A DNA stretch of 64,000 nucleotides from Chloroflexota bacterium (GCA_026708035.1 JAPOVQ010000011.1:50510-114509), one strand, 5' to 3'. Shown: positions 53,811 through 62,608, counted from the stretch's first letter. Program-made: numbers and translations. The notes: generated by a model not told the origin, from the letters alone.

Positions 53811-56624
53811 TTGACCGCTAACCCCGCACCACGCCGCAAGCTGATCGAGGTCGATCTACCGCTAGCCGCCATAAACAAAGAGTCGGCGCGAGAAAAGTCG
53901 CTGCGAAATGGGCATCCGTCCACGCTGCACCAGTATTGGGCGCGCCGGCCTCTCGCTGCCTGCCGAGCGGTGATCTTTGCCAGCTTGGTCGACGACCCGG
54001 AAGACTGCACCGAGGAATTCCCGACCAAAGAGGCGCAGCAGGCCGAGCGGCAGCGGCTGCACGCATTGATCGAGCGGCTGGTGATCTGGGAAAACGTGCA
54101 GCCGGACAGCCAGGACGGCGTGCTCGACGAGGCGCGCCGCGAGATCGCGCGCTCGCTGGCGCGGGATCGGGGCGAGCCCGCACCAACGGAACCCGACGCG
54201 GTGCTGTCTTACCTAAGCGAACACGCGCCGCCGCTGCATGATCCATTCGCCGGCAGCGGCTCGATCCCCCTGGAAGCCCAGCGACTTGGGCTACGTGCGA
54301 TCGCTTCCGACCTCAATCCCCTGGCCGTGCTCATAAACAAGGCCCTTGTCGAGACTCCACCAAAATTCAGAGATCAGACACCGATCAATCCAGACGCAGA
54401 CGCACTAGGAATGACGGTCGGCAAGGGGCGAAATCCGCGTCGGGTTGCCTGGCGCGGGGCGGCGGGGTTGGCCGACGATATCCGGTACTACGGGCGCTGG
54501 ATGCGGGACGAAACCTACACGCGCATGGGTCACCAATATCCAAAGGCGAGCTTGCCGAACGGATCTGAAGCTACCGTGATCGCCTGGCTCTGGGCTCGCA
54601 CCATCCCCTGCCCCAACCCTGCCTGTGGCGTGCGAATGCCGCTGCTTCGCACGTTTCAATTGTCGACAAAGAAGGGCGATCGTCACTGGATTCGACCGCT
54701 GATGGACCGCGCGGCAAAGTCCATCAGATTCGTCGTCCAGGATCACGATGAGGGCGTTCCGAAGGCTGGTACCGTCGACAACGCGAGCGTCGTATGCGTG
54801 GCTTGCCGGAGCGCTGTCCCGCTTACCTACGTGCGCCAACGTGCGCGATCCGGCGATTTGGGCGAGCAGATGACGGCCATCGTGGCCGAGGGCCACCGCA
54901 AGCGCATTTACCTATCGCCAGTCGACGAGCACATTGATCCAGCGATGAACGCCCGATCTAGCTGGCGCCCCACGCAACCGATGCCTGACACTCCGACTTT
55001 GGTTAGCGGGCGCGGCTACGGATTCACCCATTGGCATCAGCTATTCACTGAGCGTCAGCTAACCACAATCACAGCCTTTAGCCAGATCCTGTCACGATGG
55101 CGCATTGAAGTCGATCAACTTGGTGTAGAACGTGCCTATTCCGACGCCGTGACAACAGGTCTCGCGCTAGCACTTAGCCGATGCATTAACCTGTGGTCAA
55201 GCTTTACAAGCTGGATGAACGATCGCGGTGCATTGCGTGAGACATTTCCGCGGCAAGCGATCCCTATGGTCTGGGATTACGCGGAGGCTAATCCATTCAG
55301 CACATCCGGCGGTAATTTCATGTCGTCAGTCGATCGAGTCGCGGCAGTAGTCCAGAGATGCCCAGCGCTACATGAGGCCCTAGTCATGCAAGACGATGCC
55401 GCATCAAGTTCGAAAACTGAGTATAGTATCAATCTAACTGACCCGCCCTATTATGACAATATTGACTATGCCGACCTGTCCGATTTCTTTTACGTATGGT
55501 TGCGCCCAATTCTACGAGATATCCACCCGGAGCTTTTCGCCGGAATCCTGACTCCCAAGACAGAGGAGATGGTGGCAATTCCAGCGCGATTCAAGGATCC
55601 ACACCAACGATTCGAGAATCTATTGGGCCAGGCATTGCGCGTAATTCGCAAACGTGGCGGCGACCAATTCCCCACATGCATATTCTACGCCTACAAGCAG
55701 CAGGAGGAGGAACGCCAAGGCCGCGCTTCCACTGGTTGGGAAACCATGCTAAACGCCATGATCCAGGCCGACTTTCAGGTTGTTGGCACTTGGCCAGTCC
55801 GCACCGAGAGCCCGGGAAGAATCCTTGCACGACGCACGAATGCGCTCTCTTCCTCCATTGTGATTGCCGCCCGTCCTCGTTCGGCGGACGCGCCTACCGC
55901 CTCTCGCCGCCAGTTTCTGGACGAACTCGAGCGTGACTTGCCCGCTGCTCTCGACCAGCTAACCCGCGAGGGACATATCGCACCGACGGATCTGGCGCAG
56001 GCGGCCATCGGCCCGGGCATGCAGGTCTATTCGCGTTATCGGCGTGTGGAGACAATCAGCGGCGAGCCGGTAACGATTCGAGAAGCGCTGGCGGCTATCA
56101 ACCAGGTCATCGACAACTACGAGGAACGGCAAGAGGGTGAGTTGGACGCCGAGACGCGCTTCTGCCTGCGCTGGCTGCGGCAGCACGGCCACAAATCAGG
56201 CAGCTACGGAGATGCGGAGGTCCTGTCGCAAGCTAGCAACGTAGTAGTAGGAGACCTAGCCGCCGACGACCTGCTGACGGCGTCACGCGGAGTTGTGCGT
56301 CTGTTATCGCTAGATGACTACCAGGAGGATCGGCCCTGGACGCGCGGCGACATTTCGGCCTGGGAAGGCTGCCACCGCATGGCCTGGCACATGAACCGTG
56401 AAGCCGGCGAGCTTTTTGTGGGGGCAGCCCGAGTGGTCCAGGCGATGGGTATTGCCGCAGAGGCCGCCGAAAGGCTGGCGCGCCTGCTCTACAGCCACTA
56501 CGACCGAGCCGGCGACTCCGCCAACGCACACGTCTTCAACACTCTCGTCACAGGCTGGCCGCAGATCCTCGACGAAGCGCGGCAGCTGGCCGCGGAGCCG
56601 TCTCAAGTCGCGCTCGACCTGTAG
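53811..56624 (+). CDS. DUF1156 (COG1743-type) adenine-specific DNA methyltransferase with zinc ribbon
   Basis: The 937-residue product has the DUF1156 N-terminus (KLIEVDLPLAAINKESAREK, TLHQYWARRPLAACRAVIFA). Methyltransferase motifs are DPFAGSGSIPLEA (residues 144-156, cofactor site) and TDPPYYDNI (Asp544-Tyr547, catalytic DPPY). A zinc-ribbon candidate is CPNPAC (267-272) with CVAC (329-332). Start is TTG at 53811, 3 bp after the ATPase stop. Parts of the gene have visibly lower GC (26 of 60 bases at 55441-55500 are G or C), suggesting acquisition by transfer. In defence systems this methylase is expected to modify host DNA. Confidence 0.9.
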   Translation: MTANPAPRRKLIEVDLPLAAINKESAREKSLRNGHPSTLHQYWARRPLAACRAVIFASLVDDPEDCTEEFPTKEAQQAERQRLHALIERLVIWENVQPDSQDGVLDEARREIARSLARDRGEPAPTEPDAVLSYLSEHAPPLHDPFAGSGSIPLEAQRLGLRAIASDLNPLAVLINKALVETPPKFRDQTPINPDADALGMTVGKGRNPRRVAWRGAAGLADDIRYYGRWMRDETYTRMGHQYPKASLPNGSEATVIAWLWARTIPCPNPACGVRMPLLRTFQLSTKKGDRHWIRPLMDRAAKSIRFVVQDHDEGVPKAGTVDNASVVCVACRSAVPLTYVRQRARSGDLGEQMTAIVAEGHRKRIYLSPVDEHIDPAMNARSSWRPTQPMPDTPTLVSGRGYGFTHWHQLFTERQLTTITAFSQILSRWRIEVDQLGVERAYSDAVTTGLALALSRCINLWSSFTSWMNDRGALRETFPRQAIPMVWDYAEANPFSTSGGNFMSSVDRVAAVVQRCPALHEALVMQDDAASSSKTEYSINLTDPPYYDNIDYADLSDFFYVWLRPILRDIHPELFAGILTPKTEEMVAIPARFKDPHQRFENLLGQALRVIRKRGGDQFPTCIFYAYKQQEEERQGRASTGWETMLNAMIQADFQVVGTWPVRTESPGRILARRTNALSSSIVIAARPRSADAPTASRRQFLDELERDLPAALDQLTREGHIAPTDLAQAAIGPGMQVYSRYRRVETISGEPVTIREALAAINQVIDNYEERQEGELDAETRFCLRWLRQHGHKSGSYGDAEVLSQASNVVVGDLAADDLLTASRGVVRLLSLDDYQEDRPWTRGDISAWEGCHRMAWHMNREAGELFVGAARVVQAMGIAAEAAERLARLLYSHYDRAGDSANAHVFNTLVTGWPQILDEARQLAAEPSQVALDL

Positions 56625-56635
56625 AGAGACTGGCG

Positions 56636-57040
56636 ATGCGTGAGGCGGACGCGGGACAGCCCGGCGATGCGCGCGGCGAATTGACGCCGTTTGCCGCGAA
56701 GTATCGATTGGAGCGGGAACTACGTCCGTTCACCCGCGATGAGGTGCGGCGGCTGCCGCGCGACCGCTCTGGGCTGTATGCCCTCTGGCTGGCGGCCGAG
56801 ACCGAGGGCGGACACGAGCGCCTATATCTGGGCATGTCTACTACGTGCGTAAGGCGGCGGCTCTTGGACCATCTCAGCAACGAAACGAATCCTGAGTTGC
56901 GGCGCGAGTTGCGGTTGTTTGGCGACCGCGTGGAGTTCTCGGCGGTATTCACCACCGGCGATCGCGAGACACGTGAATTGGAGTCGGCGCTGCTTCGTGA
57001 CTGGCGGCCGGACACGAACCGGTGGATCCCGGCGCAATAG
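56636..57040 (+). CDS. GIY-YIG family nuclease
   Basis: A 134-residue protein with a GIY-YIG core: SGLYALWL (GLY at 46-48), LYLGMSTTCVRRRLLDHL (YLG at 64-66, Arg73/75, His79), the metal-binding Glu in ELESALLRDWRPDTN (Glu116) and Asn128. The GIY-YIG tyrosines are conserved (Tyr48, Tyr64). This is a small stand-alone DNA or RNA nuclease. It begins 11 bp after the DUF1156 methylase on the same strand and is probably the effector, or a third component, of the same system. ATG at 56636. Confidence 0.82.
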   Translation: MREADAGQPGDARGELTPFAAKYRLERELRPFTRDEVRRLPRDRSGLYALWLAAETEGGHERLYLGMSTTCVRRRLLDHLSNETNPELRRELRLFGDRVEFSAVFTTGDRETRELESALLRDWRPDTNRWIPAQ

Positions 57041-57102
57041 GCAACGTCTGCTGCAATGACCTGCCGCTCTTGGTGTCGTATCCTTGAGATGTCCTGATTG
57101 AT

Positions 57103-57195
<93 letters not shown>

Positions 57196-57210
57196 TCACC
57201 GCGTTTGCTG

Positions 57211-57240
57211 CCGCAGGTTCCACGGAATCTGCGGTCTTTT
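57211..57240 (+). terminator. Intrinsic terminator (expression platform of the TPP riboswitch)
   Basis: A 10-bp stem (57211-57220 with 57225-57234; one G-U pair) closes a CACG loop and is followed by TCTTTT TG-type T-rich sequence (57235-57241). Its left arm and loop overlap 57214-57225, which can pair instead with the riboswitch core at 57157-57168. Alternative pairings of this kind are the standard transcription-attenuation design. Confidence 0.9.
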
Positions 57241-57259
57241 TGTTGATGGCGGTGAACGA

Positions 57260-57565
57260 ATGCCCCGGGCGACCCTGGCCCTCCAGGTGCTGCCGCTAAA
57301 CGCGCCCGACGCGCTGGCGGCCGTCGACGCGGCGATCGCGGTGATCCAGGACAGCGGCGTCTCGCACGAGGTCGGTCCCATGGAGACCACCATCGAGGGC
57401 GACTCGCTGCGCGAGCTGCTCGACGTCGCCGCGCGGGCGCACGACGCCGCCGTGACGCTGGCCGACGGCCCCGTGCAGACGAACATCCGCATGATCGAAA
57501 GCCCGGCGGGCATCGCATCCATGCATGAGAAGACGGCGCCGTTTCGCGATGGGGCAGGCGAATGA
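57260..57565 (+). CDS. Thiamine-binding protein, MTH1187/YkoF-like (DUF77)
   Basis: The 101-residue product reads ATLALQVLPLNAPDALAAVDAAI ... SGVSHEVGPMETTIEGDSLRELL ... GPVQTNIRMI, the DUF77/thiamine-binding fold. Members bind thiamine or its pyrimidine moiety; some are fused to or adjacent to HMP-type transport systems. Start is ATG at 57260, 19 bp after the terminator; ribosome-site match is weak. It overlaps the permease start by 4 bp. It is under TPP riboswitch control by position. Confidence 0.85.
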   Translation: MPRATLALQVLPLNAPDALAAVDAAIAVIQDSGVSHEVGPMETTIEGDSLRELLDVAARAHDAAVTLADGPVQTNIRMIESPAGIASMHEKTAPFRDGAGE

Positions 57566-58341
57566 AACGGCTCCGCCGCCAAGTGCGCGACTTTGCACCG
57601 GCGCTGCTCTTGATCGCCGGCCTGCTGGCGGTTTGGGAAGTCGTGTCCCGGGCCGTGGAGATGCCGGACTGGCTGCTCCCGGCGCCCTCGGACATCGGCG
57701 CGTCGTTCGGCGAGGCCGCGCCCCTGCTCGGTCCGCACGTCGCGGCCACCGTCACCGCCGCCGCCGCGGGCTACGCCCTGGCCCTGGCGTCGGCCGTCGT
57801 GCTGGCGGCGGCGATCGATCGCTGGGGCCTGGCCCGCCGCGCAATCTACCCGCTGCTGGTGACCTCGCAGACCATTCCGACGTTCGCGCTGGCTCCGCTG
57901 CTGGCCATTTGGTTTGGGTTCGGCCTGCTGCCCAAGGTGCTGGTTGTGGCGCTGGTGTGCTTCTTCCCGATCGTGGTGGCGACGGTTGGCGGGCTGCGGG
58001 CCGCCGACAAGGAGATGCTCGATCTCGTGCGCGGCATGGGGGCCAGCGACCGGCAGCTGTTCGTCAAAGTGCGCCTGCCCGCAGCCGTGCCGTCGGTGAT
58101 CTCCGGCATGAAGATCGCCGCCACCTACAGCGTCATCGGCGCCGTCATCGCCGAGTGGACTGGGGCCAGCCAGGGGCTGGGACTCTATCTGCTGCGGGCG
58201 TCAAACTCGTTTCAGACCGACCAGGTATTTGCCGTGATTGCCGTCATCGCGTTGCTGAGCATCGCGCTGTTCGGTTGCGTTGAGCTTGTGGGCCGCACCG
58301 TCGCACCGTGGACGGCGGCCAAGGAGGAGACCGCACGATGA
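57562..58341 (+). CDS. thiX: ThiX-like ABC transporter permease for thiamine pyrimidine precursor
   Basis: The 259-residue product is a SsuC/TauC/ThiX-type importer permease with about six helices and the coupling motif EMLDLVRGMGASDRQLFVKVRLPAAVPSVISGMKI (EAA loop). With the NMT1-like lipoprotein and the ThiZ-like ATPase it forms an HMP-precursor importer. TPP riboswitch control supports thiamin-precursor transport. ATG at 57562 overlaps the DUF77 gene. Confidence 0.88.
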   Translation: MKRLRRQVRDFAPALLLIAGLLAVWEVVSRAVEMPDWLLPAPSDIGASFGEAAPLLGPHVAATVTAAAAGYALALASAVVLAAAIDRWGLARRAIYPLLVTSQTIPTFALAPLLAIWFGFGLLPKVLVVALVCFFPIVVATVGGLRAADKEMLDLVRGMGASDRQLFVKVRLPAAVPSVISGMKIAATYSVIGAVIAEWTGASQGLGLYLLRASNSFQTDQVFAVIAVIALLSIALFGCVELVGRTVAPWTAAKEETAR

Positions 58342-59330
58342 TGATTTCGCGACGCCGGATATTGGGTTTGATGCTCGGGGCCGCCGCCGTGCCGCTGGTG
58401 GCCGCCTGCGGCGAGGAGGCCAAGGAGCCGGCATCGGTCACGCTGATGCTGGACTGGGTCCCCAACACCAATCACACGGGGATCTACGTCGCCCGTGATT
58501 TCGGCTTCTATGACGACGAAAACCTGCAAGTCTCGATCGTCGAGCCCGGCGTGTCGGGCGTGGCGCAGGCCGTGGCGGGCGGGGCCGCCGAGTTCGGCAT
58601 CAGCTTCCAGGAAGAGGTGACGCTGGCGCGCTCGGAGGACGTGCCGCTGGTGTCGGTGGCGGCCATCATTCAGCACAACACGTCGGGCTTCGCCTCGCCG
58701 GCGGACCGCAAGATTCGCCGCCCGCGCGACTTCGCGGGGAAGAAGTACGGCGCCTTTGGATGGGGTCCCGAGCGGCAGGTGTTGACGGCGCTGATGCAGT
58801 GCGACGGCGGCGATTTCAACCAGATTGAGTTCGTGGACATCGGGGCCGTCGACTACTTCGTTGCGTGGGAGCGCGGCGACGTGGACTTCGTGTGGATCTT
58901 CGAGGCCTGGGACGGCATTCGCGCCCAGCTGCAGGGATTCGAGCTCGACTACATCCGCCTGACCGACCTCGACTGCATCCCGGACTACTACACGCCGGTG
59001 CTCGCGACCAGCGAGGCGATGATCGCCGAGAACCCGGACGTCGTGCAGCGCTTCGTGCGCGCCACGGCCCGCGGCTACGAGTTGGCCATTGATGAGCCTT
59101 CGCGCGGTGCGGACACGCTGATCAAGGCCGTGGACGGCATCGACGCGGACCTCGTGCGCGCCAGCCAGGATTGGCTCAGCCCACGCTACGCGGAAGACGT
59201 TGACACGTGGGGCTGGCAGACGCGCGACACCTGGCAGGGCTACGCCAACTGGCTGGTGAATTACGACCTGCTCGCGCGCACGATCAATCCCGCCAACGCC
59301 TTCGATAACTCGTTCATCGAGAACGCCTGA
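58338..59330 (+). CDS. thiY: ThiY-like NMT1/THI5 substrate-binding lipoprotein
   Basis: The 330-residue product begins MMISRRRILGLMLGAAA with a lipobox VAAC (Cys near residue 23), so it is exported and lipid-anchored. The NMT1/THI5-like sequence LMLDWVPNTNHTGIYVARDF is diagnostic for thiamine-pyrimidine precursor binding proteins. Start is ATG at 58338 inside the thiX stop. Downstream of it, about 310 bp of repeat-bearing spacer separates it from thiZ. Confidence 0.88.
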   Translation: MMISRRRILGLMLGAAAVPLVAACGEEAKEPASVTLMLDWVPNTNHTGIYVARDFGFYDDENLQVSIVEPGVSGVAQAVAGGAAEFGISFQEEVTLARSEDVPLVSVAAIIQHNTSGFASPADRKIRRPRDFAGKKYGAFGWGPERQVLTALMQCDGGDFNQIEFVDIGAVDYFVAWERGDVDFVWIFEAWDGIRAQLQGFELDYIRLTDLDCIPDYYTPVLATSEAMIAENPDVVQRFVRATARGYELAIDEPSRGADTLIKAVDGIDADLVRASQDWLSPRYAEDVDTWGWQTRDTWQGYANWLVNYDLLARTINPANAFDNSFIENA

Positions 59331-59642
59331 GGCCGCGGGGGGTCGTTTGCCATTCCCGGAAACGCTAAGCATGTCCGGGAGAAGCGTTGCGAGATTCGGG
59401 GCTGGCTGCGGCCTGGATTTCCGCCTTTGGAGACCCTTGCACAGATGGTCGATATCCCACGCCCAAGCCTCGGATCACCCTCACCCTAACCCTCTCCCAT
59501 CGAGGGAGAGGGGACCGGACCTGCGCTTCAATCTCCCCGGAAGGGATTGCGCAAGGGGCACCGTTCGCGGGAATGGCGAAGGCCTGAATTCCGGCTTTCG
59601 CCGCAATGACGAAGGATTGCTCACGGGTTTTCGGGGGACGAC
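59331..59642. other. Non-coding spacer with palindromic elements inside the thi operon
   Basis: This ~310-bp stretch interrupts the otherwise tightly overlapping thi genes. It holds a TCACCCTAAC-flanked hairpin CCTCTCCC-ATCGA-GGGAGAGG (59491-59511). A TTCCGGCTTTCGCCGCAATGACGAAGG-like segment near 59590-59615 resembles TTCCGG/CGCCGGAA segments near 62722. No gene with coding character is seen. Confidence 0.6.
59475..59512. repeat. Palindromic repeat with flank TCACCCTAACCCTCTCCC
   Basis: Stem CCTCTCCC/GGGAGAGG, loop ATCGA, preceded by the characteristic TCACCCTAAC. A near-copy occurs at 60562-60599, on the other side of thiZ. Such elements are short dispersed palindromes of unknown function. 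Confidence 0.7.
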
Positions 59643-60431
59643 GTGAGCGCACCGTCCGGCGGCGCCGCAGCGACTCCGGCCGTGGCGCTGCGCGGCGTTC
59701 AGGCGACGTATGTCGAGCATGGCTTGCACGTCGAGGCGCTGCATGACGTCAACCTGACCGTCGCGCGGGGCGAGTTCGTGTCGGTGATCGGACCCAGCGG
59801 CTGCGGCAAGAGCACCATGCTCAACCTCATCGCGGGCATTGACCGCCCGAGCACCGGTGAGATTGCTGTCAACGGCCGCTCCGCAATCGGCCGCACGGGC
59901 CTGGTGGCGCACATGCCCCAGCGCGACTTGCTGCTGCCCTGGCGGACCACGCTGCAAAACGCCGTGCTCGGACCGGAGCTGCGCGGCGAACCGGACCGCG
60001 AGGCGCGGGCCCTGGCGCAGCTGGATCGGTTCGGCCTGGAGGGCTTTGCCGACGCCTACCCGCACATGCTCTCCGGCGGCATGCGGCAGCGCGCGGCCAT
60101 GCTGCGCACGATCCTGCTGGACCGCGACACCCTGCTGCTCGACGAGCCGTTCGGCGCGCTGGACGCCCTGACACGCGGCGAAATGCAGGAGTGGCTGCTG
60201 GGCATCTGGACCGAGCTGGCCAAGACGATCCTGTTCGTCACCCACGACGTCGAGGAGGCGATCTTTCTGTCCGACCGCGTGTACGTGATGACCCGCCGCC
60301 CCGGCACGATGAAGCTGGTGCTGGCGATAGATCTGCCGCGGCCGCGCGAACGTGAGATGACCACCTCGCCGCCGTTCGTGGACGCCAAGCGCACGCTGCT
60401 CCACGCGCTGCTGGCCGAGACGCAGGGGTAG
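59643..60431 (+). CDS. thiZ: ThiZ-like ABC transporter ATP-binding protein
   Basis: The 262-residue product has Walker [10 protein letters not shown], signature LSGGMRQR, Walker [13 protein letters not shown] and switch VTHDVEEA, of the SsuB/TauB/ThiZ type. GTG at 59643 has GGGGGA upstream. It belongs functionally with thiX and thiY despite the repeat-filled spacer. Confidence 0.88.
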   Translation: MSAPSGGAAATPAVALRGVQATYVEHGLHVEALHDVNLTVARGEFVSVIGPSGCGKSTMLNLIAGIDRPSTGEIAVNGRSAIGRTGLVAHMPQRDLLLPWRTTLQNAVLGPELRGEPDREARALAQLDRFGLEGFADAYPHMLSGGMRQRAAMLRTILLDRDTLLLDEPFGALDALTRGEMQEWLLGIWTELAKTILFVTHDVEEAIFLSDRVYVMTRRPGTMKLVLAIDLPRPREREMTTSPPFVDAKRTLLHALLAETQG

Positions 60432-60771
60432 TCCGGGGCCGGCCTCGCGTGCTCGTCGAGTCCCTTCTCCCCTTGCGGGAGAAGGACAGGATGAGGGGTC
60501 AATAGCCTCGAAAAGGTCCGCGTAGCGGGGATTTGCTGCCGCATGAGGCGATTCGCCTGACACCCTCACCCTAACCCTCTCCCATCAAGGGAGAGGGAAT
60601 CCGAACACCGACCATGAGAGCTAGTAACGGGCGCCACTCTCTCGCATTCGAACCTCACCAGACCGGTCCAGACCCAGTCATTGCGCCGAAGCGACAGGCC
60701 CCCGTTGCGGCGTCCACCGGCGCTCTCTATGCTCCGGTCGGCAACCGACCCACACCTCGATGGAGCCTCAG
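60432..60771. other. Intergenic spacer with two hairpin repeats
   Basis: About 340 bp with no credible gene. It carries CCTTCTCCC-CTTGC-GGGAGAAGG (60463-60485), which could help end the thi transcript though no T-run follows, and a TCACCCTAACCCTCTCCC-type palindrome (60562-60599). The promoter for the next gene presumably lies near 60650-60760. Confidence 0.55.
60562..60599. repeat. Palindromic repeat, second TCACCCTAACCCTCTCCC copy
   Basis: CCCTCTCCC and GGGAGAGGG arms (9 bp) around ATCAA, preceded by TCACCCTAA as at 59475-59512. Confidence 0.7.
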
Positions 60772-61383
60772 ATGGCGCAAGTCTCAGCCGACCGACGGAT
60801 CCCCGGATACCCCAACGACCCCGTGCGCGAGAAGCTCGAGCTCAAGCTCAGGACCTATGAGTACGAGTTCCCGTTCAACTACCCCAACGTCGACGTCGAT
60901 CGCGTCTGGATTGGCGGCGAGCGGCACGGCATGGAGCTGTTCCCGATCAAGACGACCGACGGCTCCACGGCATCGACCCAGACGCCATCCGACTGGATCG
61001 TGATCCACGAGGACGAGCCCATGGTGCGGGTGGCCGTCATGGGCAGCGCCTGCACGCCGCCGGGATCGATTCTGCTCGAAGCCGACCCGATTCCCGGATT
61101 TCGGCACGACGGCGAGGTCGAACACGCGCTGCCGGTGCGCTATCGCATCGACAACCTCTGGGGCATGCACCTGCGCGCCGACATGCTGGAGCAGGGCGGT
61201 CGCTCGGAAGCGCTGCCCATCGCCGGCATGAGCTGCGCTGTGATTGAGATCCCGCCGTCCAAGACCGTGCGCGTCGCCGGCCTCGGGGCAATTCCGGCCT
61301 GGGCGAGCGACTCCTGGCCCGACGACACGCACTACTCGATCCGCTACATCCGCACCACCGTCGCCGAGGGCTACGCGATCTAG
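60772..61383 (+). CDS. Protein of unknown function
   Basis: A 203-residue soluble protein, with no signal peptide or membrane helix and no motif I recognise. It is moderately acidic, with a mix of Trp, Pro and charged residues (NYPNVDVDRVWIGGERHGME, IHEDEPMVRVAVMGSACTPPGS, DNLWGMHLRADMLEQGG). Codon pattern and context argue it is a real gene. ATG at 60772 has GGAG about 6 bases upstream; an ATG at 60760 would add four residues. A dispersed palindromic repeat (61451-61519) and then the convergent creatininase gene follow. No function is proposed. Confidence 0.62.
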   Translation: MAQVSADRRIPGYPNDPVREKLELKLRTYEYEFPFNYPNVDVDRVWIGGERHGMELFPIKTTDGSTASTQTPSDWIVIHEDEPMVRVAVMGSACTPPGSILLEADPIPGFRHDGEVEHALPVRYRIDNLWGMHLRADMLEQGGRSEALPIAGMSCAVIEIPPSKTVRVAGLGAIPAWASDSWPDDTHYSIRYIRTTVAEGYAI

Positions 61384-61450
61384 GAGCCCCGAGGCCTTGC
61401 CCGGAGACCCTCCTCTCCCTTGACGAAGCCCATGGGCAACCGCGAATCCT

Positions 61451-61519
61451 TGTAGGGGCAGCCCTTGTGGCTGCCCGAGTCACCGGCGTCGCGGGCGCCC
61501 ACAAGGGACGCCCCTACAG
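61451..61519. repeat. Dispersed palindromic repeat (TGTAGGGGC ... GCCCCTACA family)
   Basis: Opens TGTAGGGGCAGCCCTTGTGG and closes GCCCACAAGGGACGCCCCTACA, as an inverted repeat with a ~25-bp loop. Same family as 11799-11872 and the tandem block at 31894-32248. Here it lies between two convergent genes. Confidence 0.8.
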
Positions 61520-61563
61520 GATCACGACCCGCGAGACGGTCAGCCGGTCGACGTTCGCGCCGC

Positions 61564-62409
61564 CTATCCCGGCGGGCTGAAGGTCGGCGGGTTGACGTGG
61601 TGGTCCACGCGCGGGCACATCTCGCGCGCGGCGAACTCCTCGGCGAACTCGACGATGTTGTTCACCGACTCCTCGAAAATCCGCCGGCCCTTGTCGGCGG
61701 TCGCGAGGGTGGGCGTGCCCTGCGTGCCGTCGGTGGTGTAGGTGCTGGTCCAGCTATCCATCCGCACCGGGCCGGTGGCCCACAGGTCCACCCAGTGGTA
61801 CTTGGACTTGCGCTGGTTGGTTTCGGTGATCTGGTCCTTGGCGAGGTCCATGTACACCATGTCGGGATCGAAGAAGAGCGCCAGCGAGGTCTCGGCCTCG
61901 CCGGCGTGGGCGCAGCCGCCGGGAAACTCGGACTCGCGCCAGGTCGCCATGAAGTCGGGGTCGGCGGCCATGAAGTGCCACCACCCGCCGATGCCCACCC
62001 AGGCGTCGCTCTCGAGCATGGCGCGCCGCGCGGCCAGCTCCAGCGGATTGATATTGGACCCATGGCCGTTGACCATGATGATCTTCTTGAACCCCTGGTA
62101 GGCCAGGCTCTTGAGGATGTCCACCACGTAGCGGATGAACGTCTCGTGGTGGATGGTCACCGTGCCGGGAAAGTCCATCACGTGCGACGTGTAGCCGTAG
62201 CTCACCGACGGCATCACCATGATGCGGCCGTTCGACCGCCGGGCTGCCTCCTCGCAGATCTCGGTGGAGGTCCAGTTGTCGATCTTGACCGGCAGATGGT
62301 GTCCGTGCTGCTCGACGGTGCCTACCGGCAGCAGCGGGATGACGCCGCGGGTGACGGCTTCGTTGACCTCGGGCCAGGTCATGTCCTGGAATCTGTGCGT
62401 GACGGCCAT
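61564..62409 (-). CDS. Creatininase-family metal-dependent amidohydrolase
   Basis: The 281-residue product has the creatininase fold signatures: LLPVGTVEQHGHHLPV (metal-binding Glu/His), KIIMVNGHGSNINPLE (GHGxN) and the downstream PGGCAHAGEAETSLAL (active-site Glu). Members hydrolyse creatinine or are used in cofactor biosynthesis (formamide or dihydropteridine ring opening); the substrate is not set by sequence. ATG at 62409 has GAGGA about 6 bases upstream; a TTG two codons earlier is less likely. Confidence 0.88.
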   Translation of the reverse strand: MAVTHRFQDMTWPEVNEAVTRGVIPLLPVGTVEQHGHHLPVKIDNWTSTEICEEAARRSNGRIMVMPSVSYGYTSHVMDFPGTVTIHHETFIRYVVDILKSLAYQGFKKIIMVNGHGSNINPLELAARRAMLESDAWVGIGGWWHFMAADPDFMATWRESEFPGGCAHAGEAETSLALFFDPDMVYMDLAKDQITETNQRKSKYHWVDLWATGPVRMDSWTSTYTTDGTQGTPTLATADKGRRIFEESVNNIVEFAEEFAAREMCPRVDHHVNPPTFSPPG

Positions 62410-62496
62410 GTTCAATCCTCGGGAGCGGGAAGCGGTTCATAGTACGCGCCGCAGGCTCGCAGACTGGACCGGTCCGGTCTGAGCGAGCGCCCTCAG

Positions 62497-62608
62497 CCCG
62501 TTCGTCCCTTCGGTGAACTCAGGGCAGGCTCTGAGCGAAGTCGATGGACGCCGTCCCTGGTTCGACAGAGCCTGCCCTGAGCCTGTCGAAGGGCTCACCA
62601 CGAACGGG
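62497..62608. repeat. Long inverted repeat, about 40-bp arms
   Basis: Left arm runs CCCGTTCGTCCCTTCGGTGA, then CTCAGGGCAGGCTCTG; right arm runs CAGAGCCTGCCCTGAGCCTG, then TCGAAGGGCTCACCACGAACGGG. It could fold into a hairpin with a ~40-nt loop. It looks like a small non-coding mobile palindrome and resembles the shorter element at 34740-34774. Confidence 0.75.

Noticed and set aside
50374..57040. A complete Hma-type system
   Set aside because: The helicase expected of that type was not found within the window; only ATPase, methylase and a GIY-YIG nuclease are visible.
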